Origin: Herbiconiux sp.
GTDB lineage: Bacteria; Actinomycetota; Actinomycetes; Actinomycetales; Microbacteriaceae
DNA: 64,000 nucleotides
NCBI RefSeq assembly: GCF_023264855.1
Contig: NZ_JAHFUW010000008.1
Coordinates: forward strand, 35,622 to 99,621
Direction of reading: 5' to 3'
The notes under the pieces were generated by a model, which saw nothing but the letters and a program-made list of their open reading frames with translations, was not told the DNA's origin and ran no database searches. The position numbers and the translations under genes were made by a program. Shown piece by piece: positions 52,019 to 60,977 of this stretch. Every line of letters begins with the position of its first letter. The first letter of the stretch is position 1.

Positions 52019-53035
52019 GTGAAAAAGCGTCGACTGCCCGAAGAAGCCGGCATCTTCATGGTGCTGGTGGCGGTGCTGCTGGTCTTCAGCATCCTGTCGC
52101 CCAATTTCCGCACCCTGGACAACGGCTTCACGCTGCTCGTGAACGGCATGGTGATCGGGTTCCTCGCGCTGGGGCAGACCTTCGTGCTGCTGACCGGCGG
52201 CATCGACCTCTCCACGGGCGCGAACATCGCCATGTCGGGTGTGCTGGTGGCCTTGATCATGCAGGCCGGCGTTCCGTGGCCGCTGGCGGTGCTGCTGGCG
52301 CTCGCCGCCGCCACCACCCTGGGCGTGGTCAACGGGATGCTGATCCACTTCGTGCGGATCCCCCCGTTCATCGCCACCTTCTCCACCCAGGGAGTGGCGC
52401 TCGCGATCCCGCTGATCATCACCGGCGCGAACTCGATCCAGGTCAAGGACATCGGCTTCTCCTGGATCGGCCAGGGCCGCATCGCCGGCATCCCGCTGCC
52501 CATCCTGCTGCTGCTGGTGGCCGCCGTCATCGCGGCGCTGTGGCTGCGGATGACCCGCCAGGGCGTGCACGTCTACGCCCTCGGCGGCAATAAGAACGCG
52601 GCCCGCCTGGCCGGTGTGAACATCGCCCGCACCACGATCCTCGTCTACGCCATCAGCGGGTTCTGCGGCGGCATGGGCGGCATGATCGTGACCTCGAGGC
52701 TGATGGTCGGCTTCCCGGCCACGGGTACCGGCAACGAGCTGTTCTACTCCATCGCGGCCGCGGTGGTCGGCGGCATCTCGCTGTTCGGCGGCGTGGGCAC
52801 CGTGCTCGGCGCGATGATCGGCGCCGTGCTGATCGCCGCCGTGTCCAACGGCATGAACGTGCTCAGCGTGCAGAGCTACTGGCAGTCGCTGGTGATCGGC
52901 GTGATCATCCTCGTCGGCGTCTCGTTCGACACCCTGCGGCGCTCGCGATCAGGCCGGCCCGTCTTCGCCAAGAAGGCGCCGCCCGGGCCCCCGGCGTCCC
53001 CTCAACTCGTCACTTCCGCAACCGGCAAGTCCTGA
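52019..53035 (+). CDS. ABC sugar importer permease (RbsC/XylH type)
   Basis: A 338-residue membrane protein with about ten transmembrane helices. LTGGIDLSTGANIAMSGVLVA near residue 60 and the EAA-like ALGGNKNAARLAGVNI near residue 188 are diagnostic of CUT2 sugar permeases. GAGGAGGTTCAC before GTG 52019 is a strong ribosome site. It is followed by the binding protein and then the ATPase, an order less usual than ATPase-permease-binding protein. Confidence 0.93.
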   Translation: MKKRRLPEEAGIFMVLVAVLLVFSILSPNFRTLDNGFTLLVNGMVIGFLALGQTFVLLTGGIDLSTGANIAMSGVLVALIMQAGVPWPLAVLLALAAATTLGVVNGMLIHFVRIPPFIATFSTQGVALAIPLIITGANSIQVKDIGFSWIGQGRIAGIPLPILLLLVAAVIAALWLRMTRQGVHVYALGGNKNAARLAGVNIARTTILVYAISGFCGGMGGMIVTSRLMVGFPATGTGNELFYSIAAAVVGGISLFGGVGTVLGAMIGAVLIAAVSNGMNVLSVQSYWQSLVIGVIILVGVSFDTLRRSRSGRPVFAKKAPPGPPASPQLVTSATGKS

Positions 53036-53088
53036 CCGGCCGCACGTCCCGAATACCCGCAATTCCCGAACACCACGAGAGGAACATC

Positions 53089-54093
53089 ATGAAAACCAGA
53101 AAGGCACTCGGCGTCGTCGCCGTAGGCGTCTTCGCCCTGGCCCTCGCCGCGTGCAGCAATGCCGCCACCGGCGACGGCGCCAGCACCTCCACCGACGCCG
53201 CGGGCTCGCTCCCGGCCTCGTGCTCGGAGGACTCCCCCACCATCGGCGTCGCGCTGCCGAACACGATCAACCCGTACTACATCGCCATGCAGTCCGGCTT
53301 CGAGGACCACGCCGAGGAACTCGGCTACAAGGTCGACGTCGCGATCGCGAACGACAGCGAGAGCGACCAGCTCGCGCAGATCGACGCCTTCGTGCAGAAG
53401 GGCGTCTGCGCCATCGCGCTCAACGCCGTGAACTCCGACACGGGTGTCGCGAGCGTCAAGGCCGCCAACCAGGCCGGCATCCCGGTCTTCTCCGTCAACG
53501 TCACGATCGACCCCGACGGCCTGAAGAACCAGGGCGCCACGATCGTGCAGTACGTCGGAGCCGACCAGACCACGGGTGGCAAGCAGCTCGGCGAGCAGGC
53601 CATCAAGGATCTCGGCACCACCGACAAGCTGGTCGTCGGCATCCTCGGCGAGCCCTCGCAGATCCCCACCAACCAGCGCGACGCCGGCTTCACCGAGGCG
53701 ATCAAGGCCAACCCGAACGCCACGGTGCTCGAGACCCTCGACACCAACGTCGACCCCGCGGTGTCGCTGCAGGTGACCGGCGAGCTGCTGCAGGGCAACC
53801 CCGACGTCAACGTGATCTTCGGTGACACCGGGCCCGCCGTGGTGGGTGCGCTGCAGGCCATCAAGGAGGCCGGCAAGCAGGACTCGATCAAGGTCTACGG
53901 CTTCTGCGCCGCCGACACCCCGCTCGAGGGCGAGTACGTGGCGTGCGCCGCGCAGGAGCCCTACGAGTACGCGAAGATCGTGCTCGACAACGTGCAGACC
54001 TACCTCGGTGGTGAGGATGTGCCGGCCGAGGTGCTCCAGCCGCTGAAGCTGTACACCACCGGCCAGACGGTCGGCGCCAAGGAATTCGGATAA
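53089..54093 (+). CDS. Periplasmic-type sugar-binding lipoprotein (RbsB type)
   Basis: A 334-residue lipoprotein. The signal MKTRKALGVVAVGVFALAL ends in a lipobox with Cys22 (ALAAC). The mature part is a two-domain type 1 binding protein: PTIGVALPNTINPYYIAMQSG, then KGVCAIALNAVNSDTG, then VNVIFGDTGPAVVGALQAIK. It captures the sugar for the CUT2 importer. The ligand cannot be read from sequence; a pentose, pentulose or branched sugar would suit the operon. AGAGGAAC precedes the ATG. Confidence 0.93.
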   Translation: MKTRKALGVVAVGVFALALAACSNAATGDGASTSTDAAGSLPASCSEDSPTIGVALPNTINPYYIAMQSGFEDHAEELGYKVDVAIANDSESDQLAQIDAFVQKGVCAIALNAVNSDTGVASVKAANQAGIPVFSVNVTIDPDGLKNQGATIVQYVGADQTTGGKQLGEQAIKDLGTTDKLVVGILGEPSQIPTNQRDAGFTEAIKANPNATVLETLDTNVDPAVSLQVTGELLQGNPDVNVIFGDTGPAVVGALQAIKEAGKQDSIKVYGFCAADTPLEGEYVACAAQEPYEYAKIVLDNVQTYLGGEDVPAEVLQPLKLYTTGQTVGAKEFG

Positions 54094-54113
54094 GTCCCCC
54101 GCCTTTCCGAACC

Positions 54114-54141
54114 GGTGGCCGGGCTTCGCGGCCCGGCCACC
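54114..54141 (+). promoter_or_regulatory. GC-rich stem-loop between binding-protein and ATPase genes
   Basis: Perfect 11 bp arms (GGTGGCCGGGC and its complement) around a 6-base loop, 20 bases after the binding-protein stop. Such hairpins commonly protect the binding-protein message and lower expression of the following gene. Confidence 0.45.
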
Positions 54142-54213
54142 ACCCCCTCTTCCCGCATCCGGACCCGACCCCGACCCCGAAGCCCCGACCCCGAAGCACC
54201 GAAGGAGATCGCC

Positions 54214-55803
54214 ATGACCGGCGAAGGACTGCTCGTCGACAGCATCTCGAAGAGCTACGGCCCCACGAAGGCCCTCACGAACGTGAGTCTGCGGATCCGT
54301 CCCGGTCAGGTGACCGCGCTGATCGGGCACAACGGGGCGGGCAAGTCGACGCTGCTGCGCTCGCTCTCCGGTGCCGAGGTTCCGGATGAGGGCAGCATCC
54401 GCATCGACGGCGAGGCCCAGGAGTTCCACGGGCCCCGCGATGCGAGCGACGCCGGCATCGCCTGCGTCTACCAGGAGCTGTCGCTGGTGGACCAGCTGAC
54501 GGTCGCCCAGAACATCTTCCTCGGTCAGGAGACCGTGAGCGGTGGGCTGCTCAGCCGCCGCGAGATGAACAAGACCGCCGACCGGCTCTGCGCCGAGTAC
54601 GGCATCACCGCCCGCGCCGGTGACCTCATCTCCTCGCTGCCGGTCGCGCAGCGCCAGATGGTGGAGGTCGTGCGCGCGATCAACCAGAACGCGAAGTACA
54701 TCCTGCTCGACGAGCCGACCACGGCGCTCGAGCAGGAGCAGGTCGACCACCTGCTCGGCATCATCCGCCGCCTCACCACCGAGCAGGGCATCGGCGTGCT
54801 GCTGGTCGACCACAAGCTCGACGAGGTGTTCGCGGTGGCCGACCACCTGATCGGCCTCTCCGGGGGTCAGGTCGTGCTCGACGGATCGGCCGCCGAGGTC
54901 GACCGCGCCGCCGTGATCCAGGCGATCGTGGGCGACCACGGCGAGGGCGGTCCGGTCGACACGGCCGCGGTGGCCGCGATCGTCGGCGACGGCGTGGGCG
55001 AGACCTCGCTCGACGACGTCGAGACGATCACCGAGGCCGCGCGGGCGCGCGAGTTCGGGCGCCCGGTGCTGGAGGCCTCCGGGATCTCGGGCAACAACCT
55101 CGCGGGAATCGACCTCACGGTGCACGCGGGCGAGATCCTCGGCATCTACGGACTGGTCGGATCGGGCCGCACGCGCTTCCTCCGCACCGTCTACGGCGCC
55201 TTCCCTCTGGCCTCCGGATCGCTTCGCCTGCTCGGCGAGGACTACCGGCCCTCGAGCCCCGCGAAGGCGATCAAGGCCGGAGTGGCCTTCCTCTCGGAGG
55301 AACGCAAGTTCGACGGCTTCGTGCCGCAGATGTCGTCGATCGAGAACGTGGTGCTGCCGGTGCTCGGCAAGTACATCCGCGCGGGAGTGCTGCGCTGGCG
55401 GGCCTTGAAGGGTTCGGCCGACGACGTGCTGCGGCAGGTCACCATCCGCGGCGAGGTCTCGGCGCCCATCACCTCGCTCTCCGGCGGAAACCAGCAGAAG
55501 GCGCTGTTCGCGCGTGCCACCCTGCAGGCCCCGCTGCTGCTGTTGCTGGACGAGCCCACGAAGGGCGTCGACATCGGAGCCAAGCGCGAGATCTACGGCG
55601 TCATCCGCTCGCTCGCCCAGGAGAAGAACGTGGCCGTGATCGTGGTCTCCAGCGAGGAGGAGGAGCTCACCGAGCTCGCCGACTCTATCGCGGTGTTCCG
55701 CTCCGGCGCCTGCGACGGCGTCGTCTACCCCCGCGCCTCGGTCAGTGCCGCGCAGCTGCGCGAACTCGCCTGGGCGGATGCGGCGCCCACCCCCGCCGCC
55801 TGA
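54214..55803 (+). CDS. ABC sugar importer ATP-binding protein (RbsA type, duplicated ATPase)
   Basis: A 529-residue protein with two ATPase domains. The first has an intact Walker A GHNGAGKST and Walker B ILLDEPTTALE. The second has a degenerate Walker A (GLVGSGRT), as is normal for RbsA/MglA proteins, but an intact signature LSGGNQQKALFARA and Walker B LLLLDEPTKGVD. It powers the CUT2 importer. GAAGGAG lies before the ATG. It ends the operon just before a long hairpin. Confidence 0.94.
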   Translation: MTGEGLLVDSISKSYGPTKALTNVSLRIRPGQVTALIGHNGAGKSTLLRSLSGAEVPDEGSIRIDGEAQEFHGPRDASDAGIACVYQELSLVDQLTVAQNIFLGQETVSGGLLSRREMNKTADRLCAEYGITARAGDLISSLPVAQRQMVEVVRAINQNAKYILLDEPTTALEQEQVDHLLGIIRRLTTEQGIGVLLVDHKLDEVFAVADHLIGLSGGQVVLDGSAAEVDRAAVIQAIVGDHGEGGPVDTAAVAAIVGDGVGETSLDDVETITEAARAREFGRPVLEASGISGNNLAGIDLTVHAGEILGIYGLVGSGRTRFLRTVYGAFPLASGSLRLLGEDYRPSSPAKAIKAGVAFLSEERKFDGFVPQMSSIENVVLPVLGKYIRAGVLRWRALKGSADDVLRQVTIRGEVSAPITSLSGGNQQKALFARATLQAPLLLLLDEPTKGVDIGAKREIYGVIRSLAQEKNVAVIVVSSEEEELTELADSIAVFRSGACDGVVYPRASVSAAQLRELAWADAAPTPAA

Positions 55804-55830
55804 CCCGCCCCCACACCTGCTGCCCCCCGA

Positions 55831-55912
55831 CCAAAACGACGGAGAATTTCGCCGACACGCCTGGCGGAACCCGCCTGGGCCGGCATGTCGGCGAAATTCT
55901 CCGTCGTTTTGG
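55831..55912. terminator. Very long perfect hairpin between the ABC operon and lldD
   Basis: Two 27-base arms (55831-55857 and 55886-55912) are exact complements around a 28-base loop that itself can fold (GGCGG/CCGCC). The right arm ends in GTCGTTTTGG, giving a short T-run in both directions. It lies between convergent genes and probably ends both transcripts. Confidence 0.65.
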
Positions 55913-55932
55913 ATGGGGGAGGGACTGCCGGG

Positions 55933-57255
55933 CTAGGCCTTCACGGCTGCCGATGCGGCGGGCTTGCGCACCGGCGCTTTGCGCGCGGGCGCGGTTGCCG
56001 CGGCCTGCACGGCGGCCGGGGCCACGGCGCGCGGGATGAGGCGCTCGAGCTGCGTCACGTGCGAGGGGTTCAGCTCCTCGAGCGCGTTGACGCCGAGCAG
56101 GCGCATGGTGCGGGTGATCTGCTCGCCCAGGATGCCGATCATCCGGTCGACGCCCTCGCGGCCACCGGCCATCAGCCCGTAGAGGTAGGCGCGGCCCACC
56201 AGGGTGAACCGGGCGCCCAGGGCGACGGATGCCACGATGTCGGCGCCCGACATGATGCCGGTGTCGAGGTGGATCTCCATGTCCTTGCCGTACTCGCGCG
56301 CCACATCCGGAAGCAGGTGGAAGGGGATCGGAGCGCGGTCCAGCTGGCGTCCGCCGTGGTTGGAGAGGGTGATGCCGTCGACACCCATCTCGGCCAGGCG
56401 GCGGGCATCGTCGAGGCTCTGCACGCCCTTCACCACGAGTTTGCCGGGCCACTGCGCCTTGATCCACTCGAGGTCTTCGAAGGTGACGGTGGGGTCGAAC
56501 ATCGAGTCGAGCAGTTCGCCGACGGTGCCCGACCAGCGGTCGAGCGAGGCGAAGGCGAGCGGTTCGGTGGTGAGGAAGTTGATCCACCACTCCGGCCGGG
56601 GCAGCGCGTTGATGACGGTGCCCGGGGTGAGCTGCGGCGGAATGGAGAAGCCGTTGCGCTTGTCGCGCAGACGCGCGCCCGCCACGGGCACGTCGACCGT
56701 CACGAGCAGGGTGTCGAAGCCGGCGGCCGCGGCGCGCTCCACCAGCGCCATCGAGCGCGGGCGGTCCTTCCACATGTAGAGCTGGAACCAGTTGCGGCCC
56801 GTGGGGTTCACGGCCTTCACGTCTTCGATGGCGGTCGTGCCCATGGTCGACAGCGAGAACGGGATGCCCGCCGCCCCCGCCGCGCCCGCCCCGGCGATCT
56901 CGCCCTCGGTCTGCATCATGCGCGTGAAGCCCGTGGGCGCGATGCCGAAGGGCAGCGAGACGGGGGCGCCGAGCACGTCCCATCCGGTGTTCACCGTCGA
57001 CACGTCGCGCAGGATGGCCGGGTTGAACTGGATGTCCTGGAACGCCTGGCGGGCTCGAGCCAGCGACAGCTCCGCCTCAGCGGCGCCCTCGGTGTAGTCG
57101 AAGGCGGCCTTCGGGGTGCGGCGCTTGGCGATGGTGCGCAGGTCGTCGATGGTGAGGGCGGCGGCGAGGCGGCGCTTCTTTGCGTTCAGCTCGGGCGACT
57201 TGAACTGCATCAAGGGGGCGAGGTCTTTGATCTTCGGGATGCGGCGCTGGACCAT
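55933..57255 (-). CDS. lldD: FMN-dependent L-lactate dehydrogenase (alpha-hydroxy-acid oxidase family)
   Basis: A 440-residue TIM-barrel flavoenzyme that oxidises L-lactate to pyruvate, passing electrons to the respiratory chain. The catalytic His300 is in [19 protein letters not shown] and [19 protein letters not shown] are FMN/substrate regions. The C-terminal 35 residues are an unusual Ala/Pro/Lys-rich tail. It is the second gene after lldR (8-base gap), and the lactate would come from lactaldehyde made by the rhamnose genes nearby. Confidence 0.93.
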   Translation of the reverse strand: MVQRRIPKIKDLAPLMQFKSPELNAKKRRLAAALTIDDLRTIAKRRTPKAAFDYTEGAAEAELSLARARQAFQDIQFNPAILRDVSTVNTGWDVLGAPVSLPFGIAPTGFTRMMQTEGEIAGAGAAGAAGIPFSLSTMGTTAIEDVKAVNPTGRNWFQLYMWKDRPRSMALVERAAAAGFDTLLVTVDVPVAGARLRDKRNGFSIPPQLTPGTVINALPRPEWWINFLTTEPLAFASLDRWSGTVGELLDSMFDPTVTFEDLEWIKAQWPGKLVVKGVQSLDDARRLAEMGVDGITLSNHGGRQLDRAPIPFHLLPDVAREYGKDMEIHLDTGIMSGADIVASVALGARFTLVGRAYLYGLMAGGREGVDRMIGILGEQITRTMRLLGVNALEELNPSHVTQLERLIPRAVAPAAVQAAATAPARKAPVRKPAASAAVKA

Positions 57256-57263
57256 GTCGGTTC

Positions 57264-58052
57264 CTATCGGTCGGCCGGCACACGGCCGGCGGCTTCGGTG
57301 GGGGAGGAGGGGGAGGCCGCCGCGAGGTCGGTCTCGGCGTGGTAGCTCTGGATGTGATCCCGGATGCGCGAGCGGGCGAGGTCGGCGTCGCCCGCCTCGA
57401 TCGCGCCGACGATGCCGCGGTGCTCGGCCTTGAGGCGCTGCACCGTGGCCTCCCACGACGGCAGGTGGGCCGCCCCCACGCGCACGTACTGCTCGATCGA
57501 GTCGCGCAGGCCCCCCATCATCGAGGCCATCACCTCGTTGCCGGAGGCCACCGCGAGGGCCAGGTGGAAGGCCTGGTCGAGCGAGAGGAACTCGTCGCGG
57601 GAGAGCGCCCCGTCGACCGGATGCTCCATCGCGTCGAGCAGTTCGCGTGCGGGCGCGAGGTCGGCCCCTCGATCGGCGGCGAGTTCGGCCACGACCGCGC
57701 TCTCGAGCACGAGCCGGGTCTTCACCACGTCGCGCACGGCGAACCCCTGTGCCGCGACCTGCAGGCGCACGAGCGCCGACATCGCACCCGACGGCCGGGC
57801 GATGATGATGGCGCCCGACTGCGGCCCCGAGCCCGATTGCGTGCGGATGAGCCCGAGCACCTCGAGCACCCGGATGGCCTCGCGCACCGACGAGCGCCCG
57901 ACGCCGAGTTCGGCGGCGAGGGTGCGCTCGGCCGGCAGGTGGTCACCGGGCTTGAGGTTGCCGCACATCAGCTCGGACTCGACGTGGCGCAGCACGGTCT
58001 CCCAGGCGCGGGCCGTGTCGAGAGGGGCGGATGCCGTGGCCGGGGCGCTCAT
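57264..58052 (-). CDS. lldR: FadR-subfamily GntR regulator of L-lactate use (LldR-like)
   Basis: A 262-residue regulator. The winged helix covers residues 20-85 ([34 protein letters not shown]), then comes a helical FCD domain with ligands in DQAFHLALA and [10 protein letters not shown]. It is encoded in one operon with lldD and preceded by two tandem operators of the FadR type. L-lactate probably releases it. Confidence 0.9.
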   Translation of the reverse strand: MSAPATASAPLDTARAWETVLRHVESELMCGNLKPGDHLPAERTLAAELGVGRSSVREAIRVLEVLGLIRTQSGSGPQSGAIIIARPSGAMSALVRLQVAAQGFAVRDVVKTRLVLESAVVAELAADRGADLAPARELLDAMEHPVDGALSRDEFLSLDQAFHLALAVASGNEVMASMMGGLRDSIEQYVRVGAAHLPSWEATVQRLKAEHRGIVGAIEAGDADLARSRIRDHIQSYHAETDLAAASPSSPTEAAGRVPADR

Positions 58053-58100
58053 CGGGATCCTCCTCGTCGAGTGGGCCGGGCCGCACCGGGCGGGCGGCTG

Positions 58101-58124
58101 TGGTCAGACCATGTGGTCAGACCA
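58101..58124. promoter_or_regulatory. Two tandem LldR operators TGGTCAGACCA
   Basis: TGGTCAGACCA occurs twice (58101-58111 and 58114-58124), 13 bases apart. Each matches the FadR-type consensus TNGTNNNACNA and is itself a palindrome. They lie about 50 bases before lldR, so the operon is likely repressed by its own product. Confidence 0.8.
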
Positions 58125-58211
58125 CAGTATCAGAGCGGGGACGCCGGCGACCAGACCCGGCCACGGCATCCGTTCTTCCCCGTGCGCCCGCGATACGGCA
58201 GAGTTGGGGGC

Positions 58212-58703
58212 ATGACGGACTACACCGACCCCAGCCAGTCCAGCCTGCGCCTCAGCAACGCCGACCGGGACGCCGCGGTCGCGTCGCTCTCGAGGGCTCA
58301 CGCCGACGGCCGCATCACCACCGACGAGCTGTCCGAGCGCACGGCATCGGCGCGCACCGCCGTCACCCGCGGCGACCTCGCCCCGCTCTTCCACGACCTG
58401 CCCGACACCGTGCACCATGACCCGTCCGCCGCGCCGGCCGGCTTCGCGGCCCCTCCCGCATCCGGCGTGCCCTACGCAGCGGCAGCCCCGCGCGAGACCT
58501 ACACCCGCGCGCGCCCGCTCGGCGGTGCCGCCGGTGTCACCGTGGTGGCGATCACGCCGATCCTCGCCCTCGTGATCTTCCTCGGCATCGGATTCCTGGT
58601 GCCCGGCGGATTCTCGTGGTCGTGGGTGATCTGGCTCGCCGTGCCCGTGGTGGCGATCATCGTCTACGGCCCCGGCGGCCGCACCGGCTACAACCGCGAC
58701 TGA
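58212..58703 (+). CDS. DUF1707 SHOCT-like membrane protein
   Basis: A 163-residue protein. The N-terminal DUF1707 domain (LRLSNADRDAAVASLSRAHADGRITTDELSERTASA) covers residues 12-65. A Pro/Ala linker and two C-terminal transmembrane helices follow (residues 108-130 and 135-152). It is common in actinobacteria, where it sits on membrane proteins of unknown role. It is a single-gene unit; CAGAGT seven bases before the ATG might be its -10 box. Confidence 0.85.
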   Translation: MTDYTDPSQSSLRLSNADRDAAVASLSRAHADGRITTDELSERTASARTAVTRGDLAPLFHDLPDTVHHDPSAAPAGFAAPPASGVPYAAAAPRETYTRARPLGGAAGVTVVAITPILALVIFLGIGFLVPGGFSWSWVIWLAVPVVAIIVYGPGGRTGYNRD

Positions 58704-58722
58704 CGCGAGACGTCGAACGAGA

Positions 58723-59406
58723 TCAGTCCTCGACGCCGACCTTCACCAGGATCGGGAGATGGTCGCTCTCGCCCTGCGGCAGGGTGTCGATCGAGTCGAT
58801 GCGCGTGTGGGCGCTCGTGACGAAGTCGAAGTGGCCCTTGAAGTACTTGAAGCGCGCATAGGTGGGCTTGTCGCTGAACGACAGCAGGTAGCCCGACTGC
58901 TCCATTCGCTCCGAGAGGTTCGCGCGGAACCAGGGGTAGTTGTAGTCGCCGAGCATGACGGTCGGCAGGCCCGGCCCCATGATGCGCAGCGCGCTGTGGG
59001 CCGCGGCGATCTGCTTGCGGCGCAGCGAGTTCGTGGCCGTGAGGGGCGCGGCGTGGAAGTCGCCCACCAGGATCTCCCGGCCGATCTCGTGGTCGAACAG
59101 CTTCGCGGCCAGCAGCCGCTCGTGCGCCGGTGCCATCACGCGGTCGTGCATCGACTTGCGCAGCGCGAACACCCGGGTGGCCTCGAGCCGGAAGCGGGAC
59201 TCGCGGTAGTAGATCGCCAGGCCCAGCCGGTTGGTCTTGGTGGAGTCGGCCAGCACGAGGTGCTCGATCCGCTCGGGCATGTCGTTCGTGTCGCACTCCT
59301 GCAGGCACATCACGTCGATGTCGTACAGCCGGGCGAGGTCGCGCAGTTCGCCACTGGCGTGGTGCTCGCGCAGGTTGTAACTGACGATGTTCAGTTCGCG
59401 TCCCAT
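58723..59406 (-). CDS. Endonuclease/exonuclease/phosphatase family protein
   Basis: A 227-residue protein of the EEP fold. INIVSYNLREH-like opening (LNIVSYNLREHHASG), metal Glu in MCLQECDT, VMLGDYNYPWF and the final SDHLPILVKV His motif mark the active site of Mg-dependent nucleases and phosphodiesterases. It lacks a signal peptide. The substrate may be DNA, RNA or an inositol/sphingolipid phosphate. ATG 59406 is favoured because the conserved fold begins there; an in-frame ATG at 59463 would add 19 unlike residues. Confidence 0.85.
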   Translation of the reverse strand: MGRELNIVSYNLREHHASGELRDLARLYDIDVMCLQECDTNDMPERIEHLVLADSTKTNRLGLAIYYRESRFRLEATRVFALRKSMHDRVMAPAHERLLAAKLFDHEIGREILVGDFHAAPLTATNSLRRKQIAAAHSALRIMGPGLPTVMLGDYNYPWFRANLSERMEQSGYLLSFSDKPTYARFKYFKGHFDFVTSAHTRIDSIDTLPQGESDHLPILVKVGVED

Positions 59407-59537
59407 GACCGTGTGACTCGTACCTTCCGTGGCATCCGCTGTGTAGGGGCCCAGCGTGGCCATTCTGGCACGATTGCGCCATCCGAAACCTGGGTGCACC
59501 CTCAACGAGCGCCGGGTACGGATGTTCGCGCGAGAGG

Positions 59538-60965
59538 TCAGCGCGCGGCCGGCTCGTAGCGCACGGGCAGGAACGTCTTCGCCACGATCGACCGCAGCGC
59601 CTCCAGTGACGAGTCGCGCGCCACCAGCCCCTGGGCGCGCGCCTGCACGAGCACGTTGCCGATCGCGGTGGCCTCCATCGGTCCCGCCAGCACGGGCAGC
59701 CCGGTGCGGTCGGCGGTCAGCTGGCACAGCAGCGCGTTCTGCGACCCGCCGCCCACCACGTGGATGACCCGGATGCGTGTGCCCGAGAGAGCGGCGGCCG
59801 CCTCCAGCGAGCGGGCGTAGGCCTCGGCCAGGCTCTCCAGGATGCTGCGGGCGAACTCGGCGCGGCTGGCCGGCGGGGTGAGCCCGCGCTCGGTGCACCA
59901 CGCGGCGATGCGGGCCGGCATGTCACCCGGGGCCACGAATCGCGCGTCGCCGGCGTCGAACACCGGTACCGGCGTGGTCACCGCCGCGGCCTGCGCGATC
60001 AGGGTCGGCAGGTCGATGCTCTCGCCGCCGCGCTCCCAGGTGCGCACCGATTCGCTCAGCAGCCACAGCCCGGAGACGTTCTGCAGGAACCGGATGCGCC
60101 CGTCGACACCGCCTTCGTTCGTGAAGCCTGCCTCGCGACCGGCCTGCGAGACCACCGGATGCTCGAGCTCCACGCCGACGAGCGACCAGGTTCCGCTGGA
60201 GATGTAGGCGAAGTCCTGGTCGGCGGCCGGCACGGCCACGACCGCGCTCGCGGTGTCGTGCGAGCCGACGGCGCTCACCGCGAGCGAGGACGGAGCCCCC
60301 AGTTCGGCGGCCACCCGCGGCAGCAGCGTGCCCACGGTCGAGCCCGGCGTGACGATCTCGGGCAGGATGCCGCGCGGCAGCCCGAGGCGCTCGATCAGGC
60401 TCTCGTCCCAGCAGCCGCCGTGCACGTTCAGCAGTCCCGTCGTGGAGGCGTTCGTCTGCTCGGCGCGCGAGGCGCCGGTGAGCCAGAAGTTCACCAGATC
60501 GGGGATCAGCAGCATCGAGTCCGCCCCGTCGAGCGAGCCGGCCAGCCGTTCGGCGGCGAGCTGGTAGACGGTGTTGAACGGCAGGAACTGCAGGCCGTTC
60601 GCTTTGTACAGCTCGGCGGGCTCGACCAGTGCATGGGTGGCCTCGACACCGGCCGCGTTGCGGTCGTCGCGGTAGTGGAACGGGTTGCCGAGCATCCGGT
60701 CGCCCCGGAGCAGGGCGTAGTCGACGGCCCAGGAGTCCACGGCGATGCTGCGGATGTCAGGCTCCTCGCGCACCGCCGAGGCGAGCCCGGTGGTGACGTT
60801 ACGGTACAGCTCGAGGATGTTCCAGTGCAGCCCGTCGACGATGCGCACCGGATTGTTCGGGAACCGCGCCACCGGCACGAGCCGCAGCTCGTCGTGCCCC
60901 ACGTACCCGAGCATCACCCGCCCGCTGGTGGCCCCGAGGTCGACGGCGACGACCGCAGCACTCAT
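59538..60965 (-). CDS. rhaB: Rhamnulokinase
   Basis: A 475-residue FGGY kinase that makes L-rhamnulose 1-phosphate. VVAVDLGATSGRVMLG opens the first domain; SIAVDSWAVDYALL, NPFHYRDDRN and GSHDTASAVVAVP (catalytic Asp) follow the RhaB pattern, and VVGGGSQNALLCQLTADRTG completes it. It starts at ATG 60965, six bases after a TAGGCT box that includes the rhaD stop codon, so it may be read both with rhaD and on its own. A decayed copy of its 5' part lies at 42291-42438. Confidence 0.94.
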   Translation of the reverse strand: MSAAVVAVDLGATSGRVMLGYVGHDELRLVPVARFPNNPVRIVDGLHWNILELYRNVTTGLASAVREEPDIRSIAVDSWAVDYALLRGDRMLGNPFHYRDDRNAAGVEATHALVEPAELYKANGLQFLPFNTVYQLAAERLAGSLDGADSMLLIPDLVNFWLTGASRAEQTNASTTGLLNVHGGCWDESLIERLGLPRGILPEIVTPGSTVGTLLPRVAAELGAPSSLAVSAVGSHDTASAVVAVPAADQDFAYISSGTWSLVGVELEHPVVSQAGREAGFTNEGGVDGRIRFLQNVSGLWLLSESVRTWERGGESIDLPTLIAQAAAVTTPVPVFDAGDARFVAPGDMPARIAAWCTERGLTPPASRAEFARSILESLAEAYARSLEAAAALSGTRIRVIHVVGGGSQNALLCQLTADRTGLPVLAGPMEATAIGNVLVQARAQGLVARDSSLEALRSIVAKTFLPVRYEPAAR

Positions 60966-60971
60966 GCGCCG

Positions 60972-60977
60972 AGCCTA
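60972..60977 (-). promoter_or_regulatory. -10 box TAGGCT made from the rhaD stop codon
   Basis: TAGGCT begins with the TAG stop of rhaD. Six bases later is ATG 60965 of rhaB, the leaderless spacing. Confidence 0.45.

Noticed and set aside
54150..54200. Runs of CCCCGACCCCGAAG before the ATPase gene as a possible repeat element.
   Set aside because: Short, imperfect and GC-rich; no more than a spacer with low complexity.
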